DNA of 64,000 nucleotides, from the NCBI RefSeq assembly GCF_000371785.1, contig NZ_AQUI01000002.1:838590-902589 (forward strand). The letters are read 5' to 3'. The translations under genes and the position numbers were made by a program. A model generated the notes under the pieces. It was not told the DNA's origin. It saw only the letters and a program-made list of their open reading frames with translations, and made no database searches. The DNA comes from Actinopolyspora halophila DSM 43834 (lineage in GTDB: Bacteria > Actinomycetota > Actinomycetes > Mycobacteriales > Pseudonocardiaceae). Shown here piece after piece: positions 18,302-26,665 of this stretch (position 1 is the stretch's first letter; each line of letters starts with the position of its first letter).

Positions 18302-18685
18302 ATGAAAGCATCGCCCGTTCGCCAGCGGCGAGAATCCCCCGCTCCCGATCTCGGCGAACTGCGCGCCGCCGACATCGACGAGCGCATACGGCGCATCGCC
18401 GAATTCGTCTGCGAGGAGTTGACCCGCACGCTGGAACTTCCGCCGGAACACGCCGTCGATCCCAAGCAACCACCGCACGCGCAGGGGGTCGGCTCCATCA
18501 TGGCCCTGCGACTCAAGCGTTTGTGCGAGTCGAACCTGCTGATCGATGTCGACGTCATGCTGATCCTGCAGGCGGAGAGCATCTCCGAGCTGGCCGCCAG
18601 GCTCGCGCTACGAATCGGGGACGGGCCGGCTACAGCGCTGGACCCCGAGTCCGTGCGGACTGATGACGATGAGCGTGTCGCGTGA
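18302..18685 (+). CDS. Atypical stand-alone acyl carrier protein
   Basis: A 127-residue carrier-like protein. The helix II region reads GVGSIMALRLKRL, with Ser65 as likely phosphopantetheine site; the Asp usually before this Ser is Gly. The rest (LLIDVDVMLILQAESISELAARL) matches modular-type carriers rather than type II ACPs. The ATG at 18302, preceded by AAGGGA, is preferred to the GTG at 18284. It sits directly before and overlaps the phosphopantetheinyl transferase gene, suggesting it is that enzyme's partner. What it carries (a starter, an amino acid, a late acyl group) cannot be read from sequence. Confidence 0.75.
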   Translation: MKASPVRQRRESPAPDLGELRAADIDERIRRIAEFVCEELTRTLELPPEHAVDPKQPPHAQGVGSIMALRLKRLCESNLLIDVDVMLILQAESISELAARLALRIGDGPATALDPESVRTDDDERVA

Positions 18686-19424
18686 CGTCTGGTCGGACCT
18701 GTGGTTGCTGCGCCAACCTTGGACGGAACCGCCGGGTGATCCGCTGGCGGTCTCCGAACTGTCCGAAGCGGAGCGATCACGGGCCGACGCGTTCCACAGA
18801 GCTCACGACCGGTTGCTGTACCTGACCGCTCACATCGCGCTGCGTCGGCTGCTCGCCTCCTACCTGGGAATCGCGCCGCGGGAAGTGGATCTGGTGCGGG
18901 AGCCATGCCCGGGATGCGGTGAGCCACACGGCAGGCCCGCGGTCGCGGGGGATCCGCCGCCACTGCACTACTCCCTGTCGCACAGCAGCGGATTGGCGCT
19001 CTTCGGCGTGGCCGCGGTGCCGATCGGCGTCGATGTGGAGAAGGTCCCCTCCGGGGAGACGGTGCAGCTGTGCCTGCCCGCGCTTCACCAGGCGGAGCAG
19101 AGCGAGCTGGAGGAGAGCGGTCCGGAAGAGCGCAGATCGGAGTTCGCGCGGCTGTGGACGCGCAAGGAGGCTTATCTCAAGGGAATCGGAACCGGACTCG
19201 CTCGTGATCTCGGGAAGGACTACCTGGGCGAATCCGGGGGTGCGGTCAATGATCCACCGGGGTGGACGGTACGCAACGTTCCGTGTGGTTCCAGTCATGT
19301 GAACCACGTAGCCGCCGCGGCGTTGAGCGTGGACGACGCGCGTCCGGCGAGAATCGGCTGGCTCCCGGCCGATTTCCTGTTCGCGGGCTCCGTACCCGAC
19401 CTCGAGCTCGTGCGGGGGGCGTGA
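18663..19424 (+). CDS. Sfp-type 4'-phosphopantetheinyl transferase
   Basis: A 253-residue enzyme that moves phosphopantetheine from CoA onto carrier proteins, activating the ACPs of this cluster. Diagnostic motifs: LHYSLSHSSG, the metal-binding GVDVEKV and WTRKEAYLKGIGTGL. Length is normal. The ATG at 18663 overlaps the preceding carrier gene by 23 bases; a second ATG at 18669 is possible. Jadomycin has an equivalent gene (jadM) in its cluster. Confidence 0.93.
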   Translation: MTMSVSRDVWSDLWLLRQPWTEPPGDPLAVSELSEAERSRADAFHRAHDRLLYLTAHIALRRLLASYLGIAPREVDLVREPCPGCGEPHGRPAVAGDPPPLHYSLSHSSGLALFGVAAVPIGVDVEKVPSGETVQLCLPALHQAEQSELEESGPEERRSEFARLWTRKEAYLKGIGTGLARDLGKDYLGESGGAVNDPPGWTVRNVPCGSSHVNHVAAAALSVDDARPARIGWLPADFLFAGSVPDLELVRGA

Positions 19425-19554
19425 CCCGCGAGCGGCGGCTTCGGGAGCTCTCCCCGTGCGACGAATTCGTCCGAGACGGCCGCGGGGCCGATCGGAAGAG
19501 GGACACATCGATACCCGAAGAGTTATCTCGGGGCGATCATCGAGGAGGTGCACT

Positions 19555-21105
19555 GTGCAGATGCAGGAGTGTATTGACGAGTTCGGAACCAATCGGGAAC
19601 TGGCCCAGGATCCCGCTGATCCGAAGGCGACCCAACGACAGCACGAAAAAGGCAAGTTCACGGCGCGGGAACGAATGGACCTCTTGCTGGACGAGGGGTC
19701 TTTCCGCGAATTGGAGCAGTTCAGGAGGCACCGTGCCACCGGATTCGGTTTGGAGGGAAACAGGCCCTACACCGACGGTGTCATCACGGGCTGGGGGACC
19801 GTGCACGGGAAAACCGTTTTCGTGTACGCGCACGATTTTCGCGTTTTCGGCGGGGCACTCGGTGAGGCGCACGCCGACAAGATCCACAAGTTGATGGACC
19901 GGGCGCTGGCGGCCGGGGCTCCGCTGGTGTCGCTCAACGACGGAGCGGGAGCTCGTATCCAGGAAGGGGTGACGGCGCTTTCCGGCTACGGGGGGATCTT
20001 CCGCCGCAACACGCGCGCTTCCGGAACCATTCCGCAGATCAGCGTCATGCTCGGCCCCTGCGCGGGCGGAGCGGCCTATTCACCCGCGTTGACCGACTTC
20101 GTCTTCATGGTCCGGGACACGGCGCAGATGTTCATCACGGGGCCCGACGTGGTCCGGTCGGTGACCGGGGAGGAGATCAGCCACAACGGACTGGGGGGAG
20201 CCGACGTGCACTCGGCCGTCTCCGGTGTCGCGCAGTTCGCCTACGACGACGAGGAGTCGTGTCTGGACGACGTCCGCTACCTGATCTCGATGTTGCCGTC
20301 CAACAACCGTGAGCTGCCCTCTCCCGAGGCGGTGGAGGACAGCGCCGATCGGCGCACCGACTCGCTCCGGGAGCTGGTTCCGGTGGACGGAAACCGGCCG
20401 TACGACATCCGCGAAGTACTGCGCGAGATCGCCGACGAGCACGACTTCTTCGAGGTCGGGGCGGCTTGGGCCACCAACGTGGTGTGCGCCTTCGCCCGGT
20501 TGGACGGGGAGACCGTCGGTGTCATCGCCAACCAACCGCAGTCCCTGGCCGGGGTGCTCGACATCAACGCCAGCGAGAAGGCCGCGCGTTTCGTGCAGTT
20601 CTGCGACGCGTTCAACATCTCGCTGGTGACCCTCGTGGACGTTCCCGGTTTCCTTCCCGGGGTGGACCAGGAACACGGTGGGATAATCAGGCACGGCGCC
20701 AAGCTGCTGTACTCCTACTGCAACGCCACGGTGCCGCGCGTCTCGGTCGTGCTGCGCAAGGCGTACGGCGGAGCTTACATCGTCATGGACTCCCATTCGA
20801 TCGGCGCGGACGTCACACTCGCCTGGCCCACGAACGAGATCGCCGTCATGGGGGCCGAGGGCGCGGCCAACGTCATCTTCCGCAAGGAGATCGCCGCCGC
20901 CGACGATCCCGAGTCGGTCCGGCAGCAGCGCATCAAGGAGTACCGCGCCGAACTGATGCACCCCTACTACGCGGCGGAACGCGGACTGGTCGACGACGTG
21001 ATCGACCCCGGTGAAACCCGCCTGGCGCTCATCCGGTCGCTGGCGATGTTGCGTGCCAAGGACACCGACCTGCCGAGCCGCAAGCACGGAAACCAACCGC
21101 AGTGA
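19555..21105 (+). CDS. Acyl-CoA carboxylase beta (carboxyltransferase) subunit
   Basis: A 516-residue carboxyltransferase of the PccB/AccB type, transferring CO2 from biotin to acetyl- or propionyl-CoA, here probably supplying malonyl-CoA for the PKS. The N-terminal half has LNDGAGARIQEGV and GPCAGGAAYSPAL; the C-terminal half has VPGFLPGVDQEHGGIIRHGAK and the KAYGGAY oxyanion segment. GTG 19555 is chosen because GAGGAGG stands six bases before it; ATG 19561 is an alternative. It overlaps the epsilon-subunit frame. Confidence 0.93.
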   Translation: MQMQECIDEFGTNRELAQDPADPKATQRQHEKGKFTARERMDLLLDEGSFRELEQFRRHRATGFGLEGNRPYTDGVITGWGTVHGKTVFVYAHDFRVFGGALGEAHADKIHKLMDRALAAGAPLVSLNDGAGARIQEGVTALSGYGGIFRRNTRASGTIPQISVMLGPCAGGAAYSPALTDFVFMVRDTAQMFITGPDVVRSVTGEEISHNGLGGADVHSAVSGVAQFAYDDEESCLDDVRYLISMLPSNNRELPSPEAVEDSADRRTDSLRELVPVDGNRPYDIREVLREIADEHDFFEVGAAWATNVVCAFARLDGETVGVIANQPQSLAGVLDINASEKAARFVQFCDAFNISLVTLVDVPGFLPGVDQEHGGIIRHGAKLLYSYCNATVPRVSVVLRKAYGGAYIVMDSHSIGADVTLAWPTNEIAVMGAEGAANVIFRKEIAAADDPESVRQQRIKEYRAELMHPYYAAERGLVDDVIDPGETRLALIRSLAMLRAKDTDLPSRKHGNQPQ

Positions 21106-21119
21106 ATCGGGAGGGGAAC

Positions 21120-21335
21120 GTGTCGGAGGAGCGATCTGAGGACGTCGTCCGGGTGGAGCGGGGAAGCCCGGATTCGGCGGAGCTCGCCGCGCTCGTCGCG
21201 GTACTCGGTAGGATCACGTCGGCGGATCGGAAGTGCGACTCCCCCGAACGCGCGCGGCCGACGGCCCCGTGGGTGGCAGCGGAGAAAGGGACGGAATTCG
21301 CCGTGCCGCGTTCCTGGAAACGTCAGAGAAACTGA
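21120..21335 (+). CDS. Acyl-CoA carboxylase epsilon subunit
   Basis: A 71-residue protein with VVRVERGSPDSAELAALVAV near its start, the signature of the small AccE/PccE subunit that holds actinobacterial carboxylase complexes together. The C-terminal part is short and ends WKRQRN. GTG 21120 follows GGGAGGGG; GTG 21102, overlapping the beta-subunit stop, is the longer alternative. Position right behind the beta subunit supports the call. Confidence 0.82.
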   Translation: MSEERSEDVVRVERGSPDSAELAALVAVLGRITSADRKCDSPERARPTAPWVAAEKGTEFAVPRSWKRQRN

Positions 21336-21341
21336 ATGCGC

Positions 21342-21357
21342 GATACAGATCTGTGTC
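21342..21357. promoter_or_regulatory. Palindromic operator-like site
   Basis: GATACAGATCTGTGTC is a 16-base palindrome with one mismatch, in the 130-base gap between the carboxylase genes and the flavin reductase. Its size fits a dimeric repressor. No regulator can be assigned. Confidence 0.4.
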
Positions 21358-21465
21358 AAGATCCTTGTCCGCGCTCACCTGGGACGAAGACAATCGTTCA
21401 CGTGCTGGTCCGAACGCGCTCGCACGGCGCGTCACGATTGTCGTCCATTCGCCGAGGAGAAATCG

Positions 21466-22056
21466 ATGTCGGAAGATCCTGTCAAACTCGCCGTGCTCAT
21501 CGGCAGTGTCCGGAACGGTCGTTTCGGGCCGACCATCGCCACGTGGTTCGCCGAGCGGGCTCGGCAGCACGGAGGTGTGGACGTCGAGCTGATCGACCTG
21601 GCCGAATACCAGCTCCCGCTGGAGATGCCCCCGCCCGACGAGCTGGACACCGCGACGGGGACGCGGTACCGCGTCCTGCGGGAGAAGATCGTCGACGCGG
21701 ACGCGTTCGCCGTGGTGACTCCGGAGTACAACCACACCGTTCCCCCGGCGTTGTCGAACACGATCAACTGGTACTTGAACGAGTGGAAGACCAAACCGAT
21801 CGGTTTGATCTCCTACGGGGGAATGGGGGGTGGCCTTCGTGCCGCGGAACACCTGCGTCAGGTGTTCGCGGAGGTGCACGCCACCACGGTCCGCGACATG
21901 ATGAGTTTCCACAATCCTTGGGGCAGGTTCGGTGACGGGGAACCCGTGACGGCTCCCGAGGGGAGTGAAGGCGCGGCCAAGTCCCTGCTCGACCAGCTCG
22001 TCTGGTGGGGCAGCACGCTGCGTGCCGGAAGGTCCACCAAGCCGTACATCGCCTGA
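21466..22056 (+). CDS. NADPH-dependent FMN reductase (flavodoxin-like)
   Basis: A 196-residue flavin reductase that makes reduced FMN from NADPH. The phosphate-binding start is LIGSVRNGRFGPTIA and the flavin-facing loop is TPEYNHTVPPALSNTINW, both diagnostic. GAGGAG precedes the ATG. In this cluster it may feed reduced flavin to an oxygenase such as the didomain ABM protein 1.2 kb downstream, or reduce a quinone directly. Confidence 0.88.
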   Translation: MSEDPVKLAVLIGSVRNGRFGPTIATWFAERARQHGGVDVELIDLAEYQLPLEMPPPDELDTATGTRYRVLREKIVDADAFAVVTPEYNHTVPPALSNTINWYLNEWKTKPIGLISYGGMGGGLRAAEHLRQVFAEVHATTVRDMMSFHNPWGRFGDGEPVTAPEGSEGAAKSLLDQLVWWGSTLRAGRSTKPYIA

Positions 22057-22151
22057 TGCCGTCGACGGGAAAGGCGTGCGCGGAGCCCGCGCCTTTCCCG
22101 CGGATTCGGGCGTCGAACGGCTCCGCGCCGTGCTGGAATCGGGGTATCAAC

Positions 22152-23018
22152 ATGAATGACGAGAAAACGGTCCTGGTGTTCGGTCCCACGGGAAACATCG
22201 GTCCGCACGCTGTTTCGCGTCTCATCGGAGAAGGTGTCGACACTCGGGTGCTGGCCCTGGAGGACGACCCGAAACTCGGAAGGGTTCCGGAAGGAGCGAC
22301 GGTTTTCCACGGGGATCTCGCGGATCCCGACAGCCTGGACGAGTGCCTGGAAGGAGTTACCGGCGTATTCCTGATGTGGCCGTTCTTCACGCTCGGCGTG
22401 GAAACGGTTCCGGCGGTGTTGAAGAAGATAAAGCAACACACGAACAGGGTCGTGTTCGTGTCCTCGATCGGGGTCCACATCGGGCTGGAACCGGTGGACA
22501 ACAACTGCCACGCCTATCTCGAGGAGATGATCGAGGGGGAGGGGATGGACTGGACCTTCCTGCAGACCACCGGATTCTGCTGCAACGCGATCACCGCGTG
22601 GGGGGACCAGATTCGCGCCGGAGGCGAGCTGAGGTTCCCCTACGGCTCGGCGGCGCGCTCCCCGATCCACGAGGAGGACCTCGCCGAGGTGGCGGTGCGT
22701 GCGCTCACCGAGGACGGACACGACGGGAAGAGGTACGTCGTCACGGGTCCCGAAGCGCTCACCCAGCTCGAACAGATGCGCATCATCGGGGATGCGCTGG
22801 GACGTGACCTGGAATGGATCGATGTTCCTCACGAGTCCGCTCGCGATGCCATGGTCACCGGCGGTTGGCCGGAGGCTTACGCCGACGGTGCTCTGGAGTA
22901 CTTCGCCATGTTGGTGAACGAACCGGAGAAGGTCACCGGCACCGTGGAGGAGGTCCTGGGCAAGCCCCCGCGCGGTTTCCGCGACTGGGCCTCGGAGCAC
23001 GTCGCCGAGTTCCGATGA
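22152..23018 (+). CDS. NmrA/atypical SDR NAD(P)-binding reductase
   Basis: A 288-residue protein with a Rossmann start VLVFGPTGNIGPHAVSRL and downstream FVSSIGVH and ARSPIHEEDLAEVAVRAL, as in NmrA-like and azoreductase-like members. Several aromatic polyketide clusters use such proteins as quinone or enone reductases. No catalytic YxxxK is obvious at the classical place, common in this group. ATG 22152 aligns with relatives; the open frame upstream lacks a ribosome site. Confidence 0.83.
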   Translation: MNDEKTVLVFGPTGNIGPHAVSRLIGEGVDTRVLALEDDPKLGRVPEGATVFHGDLADPDSLDECLEGVTGVFLMWPFFTLGVETVPAVLKKIKQHTNRVVFVSSIGVHIGLEPVDNNCHAYLEEMIEGEGMDWTFLQTTGFCCNAITAWGDQIRAGGELRFPYGSAARSPIHEEDLAEVAVRALTEDGHDGKRYVVTGPEALTQLEQMRIIGDALGRDLEWIDVPHESARDAMVTGGWPEAYADGALEYFAMLVNEPEKVTGTVEEVLGKPPRGFRDWASEHVAEFR

Positions 23019-23275
23019 GCGGGGATGCAGGCGTTTTTTCGTCGTGGTTGTCGGGATGTCCGGTCAGCGGAACCTTCCGAGGTTCCCGGGGATTGGGCGC
23101 CCCGATGCCGACTGGCGGTCCCGCACGACGTCGGGACCGTCCGCACGAGGGGTGAGCCGCGGGGAACCCGTGGAAAGCCGTGACGGCTCCGTGCGCGTCT
23201 CGGGACTTTCACGTCGAAGTACGCATCGCCCCAGCCGCCGATTCGACCGGAAAAACTCAGTCAGTGGAGTGAGCC

Positions 23276-23938
23276 GTGCCGGGAGATAGTCTTTCACCAG
23301 GATTTGTCACTTTCTGTTCGCTGCGGACCGGGCGAAGCGATGTCGCGCGTGAGCTGTCCGAGACGATCGTGTACGGGCTGAAATCGGGGATCAGTGGTTC
23401 GGAGGGTTTCCGTGGTGCCCTGCTCCACCTGAGTCACGACGAATCGACGGTGGTGGTGCGTGCCGACTGGCGTGACGAATCGGCACGCAGCAGAGCCCTT
23501 GACGACACTCCAGGGGGGCGTGTGCTGACCGGCCTGCCCGAACGCCCCGGCGTACTGGCCGCGGACAGCTTCGGCGGTGTGCCGGAAGCGGGCATAGCGG
23601 GACCGGACGCGGGGCGCGAGCCGGGTGTGGTGGTCGTGGCGAAGCGGCACGTCGGCGGCAGGCGCAACGCGCGTGCGCTGGTTTCCCTGCTGCACGAGAG
23701 CGGGGCGTGGAAGAGTGGTTTCCCGGGGTTCGTCTCGGCAAACGCCTACATCAGCCCGGACGGCGGGACGTATGTCAACTATCCGCGATGGGTCGACGAG
23801 AGCGCCTATCGAGCTTACATGGCGGACCCCCGCAACTCCGCGGGGCAGAAGAAGGTGGCGCGCCTGGAGGTGGCCGAACCCGAATTCGTGCTGTGCACTC
23901 CACGCGAATTCGTCGGTCCGGACGCTTCGACCGCTTGA
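23276..23938 (+). CDS. Didomain ABM-family oxygenase
   Basis: A 220-residue protein with two antibiotic-biosynthesis-monooxygenase folds: first about 8-95 (FRGALLHLSHDESTVVVRADW), second about 117-210 (GFPGFVSANAYISPDG, NYPRWVDESAYRAYM). Two-domain ABM proteins in angucycline clusters (JadG, GilOII, AlpJ) use reduced flavin to break or rearrange ring B. The neighbouring FMN reductase would suit that role, but anthrone-type oxygenation is equally possible. GTG 23276 has GGAG nine bases upstream. Confidence 0.78.
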   Translation: MPGDSLSPGFVTFCSLRTGRSDVARELSETIVYGLKSGISGSEGFRGALLHLSHDESTVVVRADWRDESARSRALDDTPGGRVLTGLPERPGVLAADSFGGVPEAGIAGPDAGREPGVVVVAKRHVGGRRNARALVSLLHESGAWKSGFPGFVSANAYISPDGGTYVNYPRWVDESAYRAYMADPRNSAGQKKVARLEVAEPEFVLCTPREFVGPDASTA

Positions 23939-23981
23939 CATTCGGAACGGCGGGGGGTCCCGAACAGAAGGAGATGGATTT

Positions 23982-25268
23982 GTGAGCTCAGTGGACTCTA
24001 CTCTGGAAGAGAAGAAGGCGGGGAGGCGCGGAGAGGCAGGCAGGTCCATCACTCTGGTGTTGACCGGAGTGCTGACGATCATGGCGGGCGCGACGGTTTC
24101 ACCGGCCGTCCCCGGAATTCGCGAGGCCTTCGCCGGGACGCCGAACGTCGATCTGTTGTCCCGCATGATCAACACGATGCACGCGTTGGCCATCGTGGTG
24201 TTCTCCCCGGTGGCAGGACGGGTCGTCGAACGACTGGGGCGGAAGTGGACCCTCGTCCTCGGAATGTGCGCGTTCGGTGCGGGCGGTAGTTCGGGAGCGT
24301 ACTTACCGGGACTGGTCAGCATTCTCGCGGGGCGCATCGTGCTCGGGGTCGGAGTCGCCCTCGTCATGACCAGTGCGCTCACCATGATCACCGATCTGTA
24401 CGAGGGCGAGCAGCGGCGACGTCTCATGGGACGCCAGGCCGCGGCCAGTTCGCTCGGCGGCGTGGTCCTGCTGTTGAGCGGGGGCGCCCTGGCCGATCTG
24501 GAATGGCGCGTGGTCTTTCTGCTGTACCTGTTCGGTATGGCCCTTGTGATCCCGACCTTGCTGTTCCTGCCCGGCGGGCGTTCGAGCGGGGAAACGGCCG
24601 CGGGCGACGAGAGGGAGGCTTCCTCCCGTTCGAAGGGCAGGATTCCCGGCGTGATCCTCGCCGCGCTCCTCGCGATGTTGTTGGGGCAGGTGACTTTCTA
24701 CGCGATTCCGGTGCAGATTCCGTTCCTCGCCGAATCCGATTTCGGCGCCGGTTCGGTGCTGTCCGGAGCGCTGATCGCCGTTCAGACGTTCACCACCGGA
24801 GTGGTGGGGATGCGCTACGACCTGTTCCGCCGCTTGGCGGGGGAATGGACGCTCACCGCTTCGGCGTTCCTGGCGATCGGGGCCGGATACGCCGCTCTCG
24901 CGCTCGCTTCCGGGATGGCGTTGTTGCTCGGCGGGCTGTTGGTGGTCGGCCTCGGGCTGGGAGTCCTGATCCCGAACCTGAACAACTGGGTCATGACCGA
25001 GTCCGCTGCGGACGCACGCAGTCGGCACGCCGGCTTTCTCACCATGTTCCTCTTCTCCGGCCAGTTCCTGGCGCCGCTGGTTACTCAGCCGGTCGTGGAG
25101 AACGTGGGGATTCAGGGCACTTTCGGCGTCATCGGCGTCGTGGCCCTGGCGATCGGCGTCGTCTACTACCTCGCGGGGCGCGGTGTCACCCGGCGAGCCG
25201 AGGTTTCCGAGGAGCGTTCGTCCGCGTCAGACGGAACCGAGCGGAGGTCGGCGGTGAACGAGCGATGA
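23982..25268 (+). CDS. MFS transporter, second of the cluster
   Basis: A 428-residue 12-helix exporter. Typical MFS features: GRVVERLGRKWTLVLGM between helices 2 and 3 (motif A-like), and a hydrophilic central loop around GGRSSGETAAGDEREASS. The GTG at 23982 follows AAGGAG; the longer open frame runs into the oxygenase gene in another frame and is rejected. It shares ATGA with the hydrolase downstream, so the two are co-translated. Confidence 0.88.
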   Translation: MSSVDSTLEEKKAGRRGEAGRSITLVLTGVLTIMAGATVSPAVPGIREAFAGTPNVDLLSRMINTMHALAIVVFSPVAGRVVERLGRKWTLVLGMCAFGAGGSSGAYLPGLVSILAGRIVLGVGVALVMTSALTMITDLYEGEQRRRLMGRQAAASSLGGVVLLLSGGALADLEWRVVFLLYLFGMALVIPTLLFLPGGRSSGETAAGDEREASSRSKGRIPGVILAALLAMLLGQVTFYAIPVQIPFLAESDFGAGSVLSGALIAVQTFTTGVVGMRYDLFRRLAGEWTLTASAFLAIGAGYAALALASGMALLLGGLLVVGLGLGVLIPNLNNWVMTESAADARSRHAGFLTMFLFSGQFLAPLVTQPVVENVGIQGTFGVIGVVALAIGVVYYLAGRGVTRRAEVSEERSSASDGTERRSAVNER

Positions 25269-26125
25269 TAACCGAGATCACTCTGGACGGGGGCGGTGCG
25301 CCGCTGTCCGCGTTGTTGGCCGTCCCGGAGCATTCGTGGGGACGGGGTGTGGTGGTGGCGCTGCACGGCAGCGGCATGCGAGCGGGCTACTTCGACTGCA
25401 GGACGTGCCCGGGGCAGTCCCTGCTGGAACTGGGCACCGAGTTGGGCTGGACGGTGCTCGCCGTGGATCGTCCGGGGTACGGCGAGTCGGCTCACAGCTT
25501 TCCGGCCGGACTGAGTTTGGCGGATCAGGCGGTTTCGCTGCGTACGGGACTGCGGGACTTCGCGGAACGTTACCCGGTCGGGGCAGGCTTCTTCCTGCTC
25601 GGTCATTCCTTCGGGGGCAAGTTGGCGCTGACTTCGGCCGCCGAGTGCGAGTGGGACGACGAACTGATCGGTGTGGGGGTGTCCGGCTGCGGACATCGCT
25701 ATGCCGTTTCCCCGGCGGAACTGTCCGAGTTGGGCGGACACGAGCACTGGCGGTTGAACTGGGGGAAACTCGGACTTTATCCGCCGGGATCTTTCCGGCT
25801 CAGCGGCACGGTCGTGGCACCCGTTCCTCGTCGAGAGGTCGAGGAGGCGCGTAACTGGCAGGAGCGCTTTCCCGGGATCGCCGCGCGAATCAGCGTGCCG
25901 GTGCGGTTCACCTTCGCCGAGTACGAGCGCTGGTGGCGGCACGAGGAACGCGCCGTCGAGGACCTGCCGGACCTGCTGAGTTCCGCCAGGGTGACCGTCG
26001 ACCGGCAGCCCCACGCCGGGCACAACATCAGCCTGGGCTGGGCGGCCCGCTCCTACCACCTGCGGGTGCTCTCGTTCTTCGAGGAGTGCCTGCTGGAACG
26101 CGACATGGTTCCCGTGCACGCCTGA
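25265..26125 (+). CDS. Alpha/beta hydrolase
   Basis: A 286-residue serine hydrolase: oxyanion segment ALHGSGMRAG, nucleophile elbow GHSFGG (Ser near residue 119), acidic residue likely in the RFTFAEYERWW region and His in HAGHNISLG. The family covers esterases, lactonases and thioesterases, so the substrate is open. It starts inside the stop codon of the exporter gene (ATGA), suggesting a shared task such as releasing or unmasking the exported compound. Confidence 0.85.
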   Translation: MITEITLDGGGAPLSALLAVPEHSWGRGVVVALHGSGMRAGYFDCRTCPGQSLLELGTELGWTVLAVDRPGYGESAHSFPAGLSLADQAVSLRTGLRDFAERYPVGAGFFLLGHSFGGKLALTSAAECEWDDELIGVGVSGCGHRYAVSPAELSELGGHEHWRLNWGKLGLYPPGSFRLSGTVVAPVPRREVEEARNWQERFPGIAARISVPVRFTFAEYERWWRHEERAVEDLPDLLSSARVTVDRQPHAGHNISLGWAARSYHLRVLSFFEECLLERDMVPVHA

Positions 26126-26323
26126 TCGGAGTTCTCTGTTCGGTTCGCTCGGCGACGCCCGCGGACGCGACGCGGTCGTTCCGGCGCCGCCGACTCGGTG
26201 AGCACCCGCCTCGGCCGTCGATTCGGACGGAGAACCTCCGTGAGCGATTCCCCGGACGCGGAGCGGGGAGAGTGGATTCGATTCCCGGAACCCGGGAATC
26301 CTGTGATGATCGAGGAGGAGAAA

Positions 26324-26647
26324 ATGTTCGGAAAATTGTCCGTGACGATCATAGACTGCGCAGACGTGCAACGGATGACCCGTTTCTACCGGGACCGTCT
26401 CGGTTTGAAGGTGATCGACCAGGGGGAGAACCACACCGTTTTCGACACCGGCAACGAGGGCGAGCTGGTTCTGGAGTCGCACGGTGTGGAACGCCCCGTG
26501 AGCATCGCCTTCACGGATGCGGACATCCCGCGGGCGCACCGGGAACTGACCGATGAGGAGCCCACCGAACTCGCACCGCACAAAGGTGGTCAACGTTTCT
26601 CCGTGCTCGACCCCGAGGGGAACACGATCACGTTCGTCAACGCCTGA
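26324..26647 (+). CDS. VOC/glyoxalase-superfamily protein
   Basis: A 107-residue single VOC domain: MTRFYRDRLGLKV at the first repeat and FSVLDPEGNTITFVNA at the end. The family includes dioxygenases, epimerases and metabolite-binding resistance proteins. GAGGAGG directly precedes ATG 26324, deciding the start. It is 18 bases ahead of the P450 and likely in its operon. Binding of the finished drug (resistance) and a catalytic role are both possible. Confidence 0.82.
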   Translation: MFGKLSVTIIDCADVQRMTRFYRDRLGLKVIDQGENHTVFDTGNEGELVLESHGVERPVSIAFTDADIPRAHRELTDEEPTELAPHKGGQRFSVLDPEGNTITFVNA

Positions 26648-26665
26648 ACTCGGAAAGGCAGCGCG

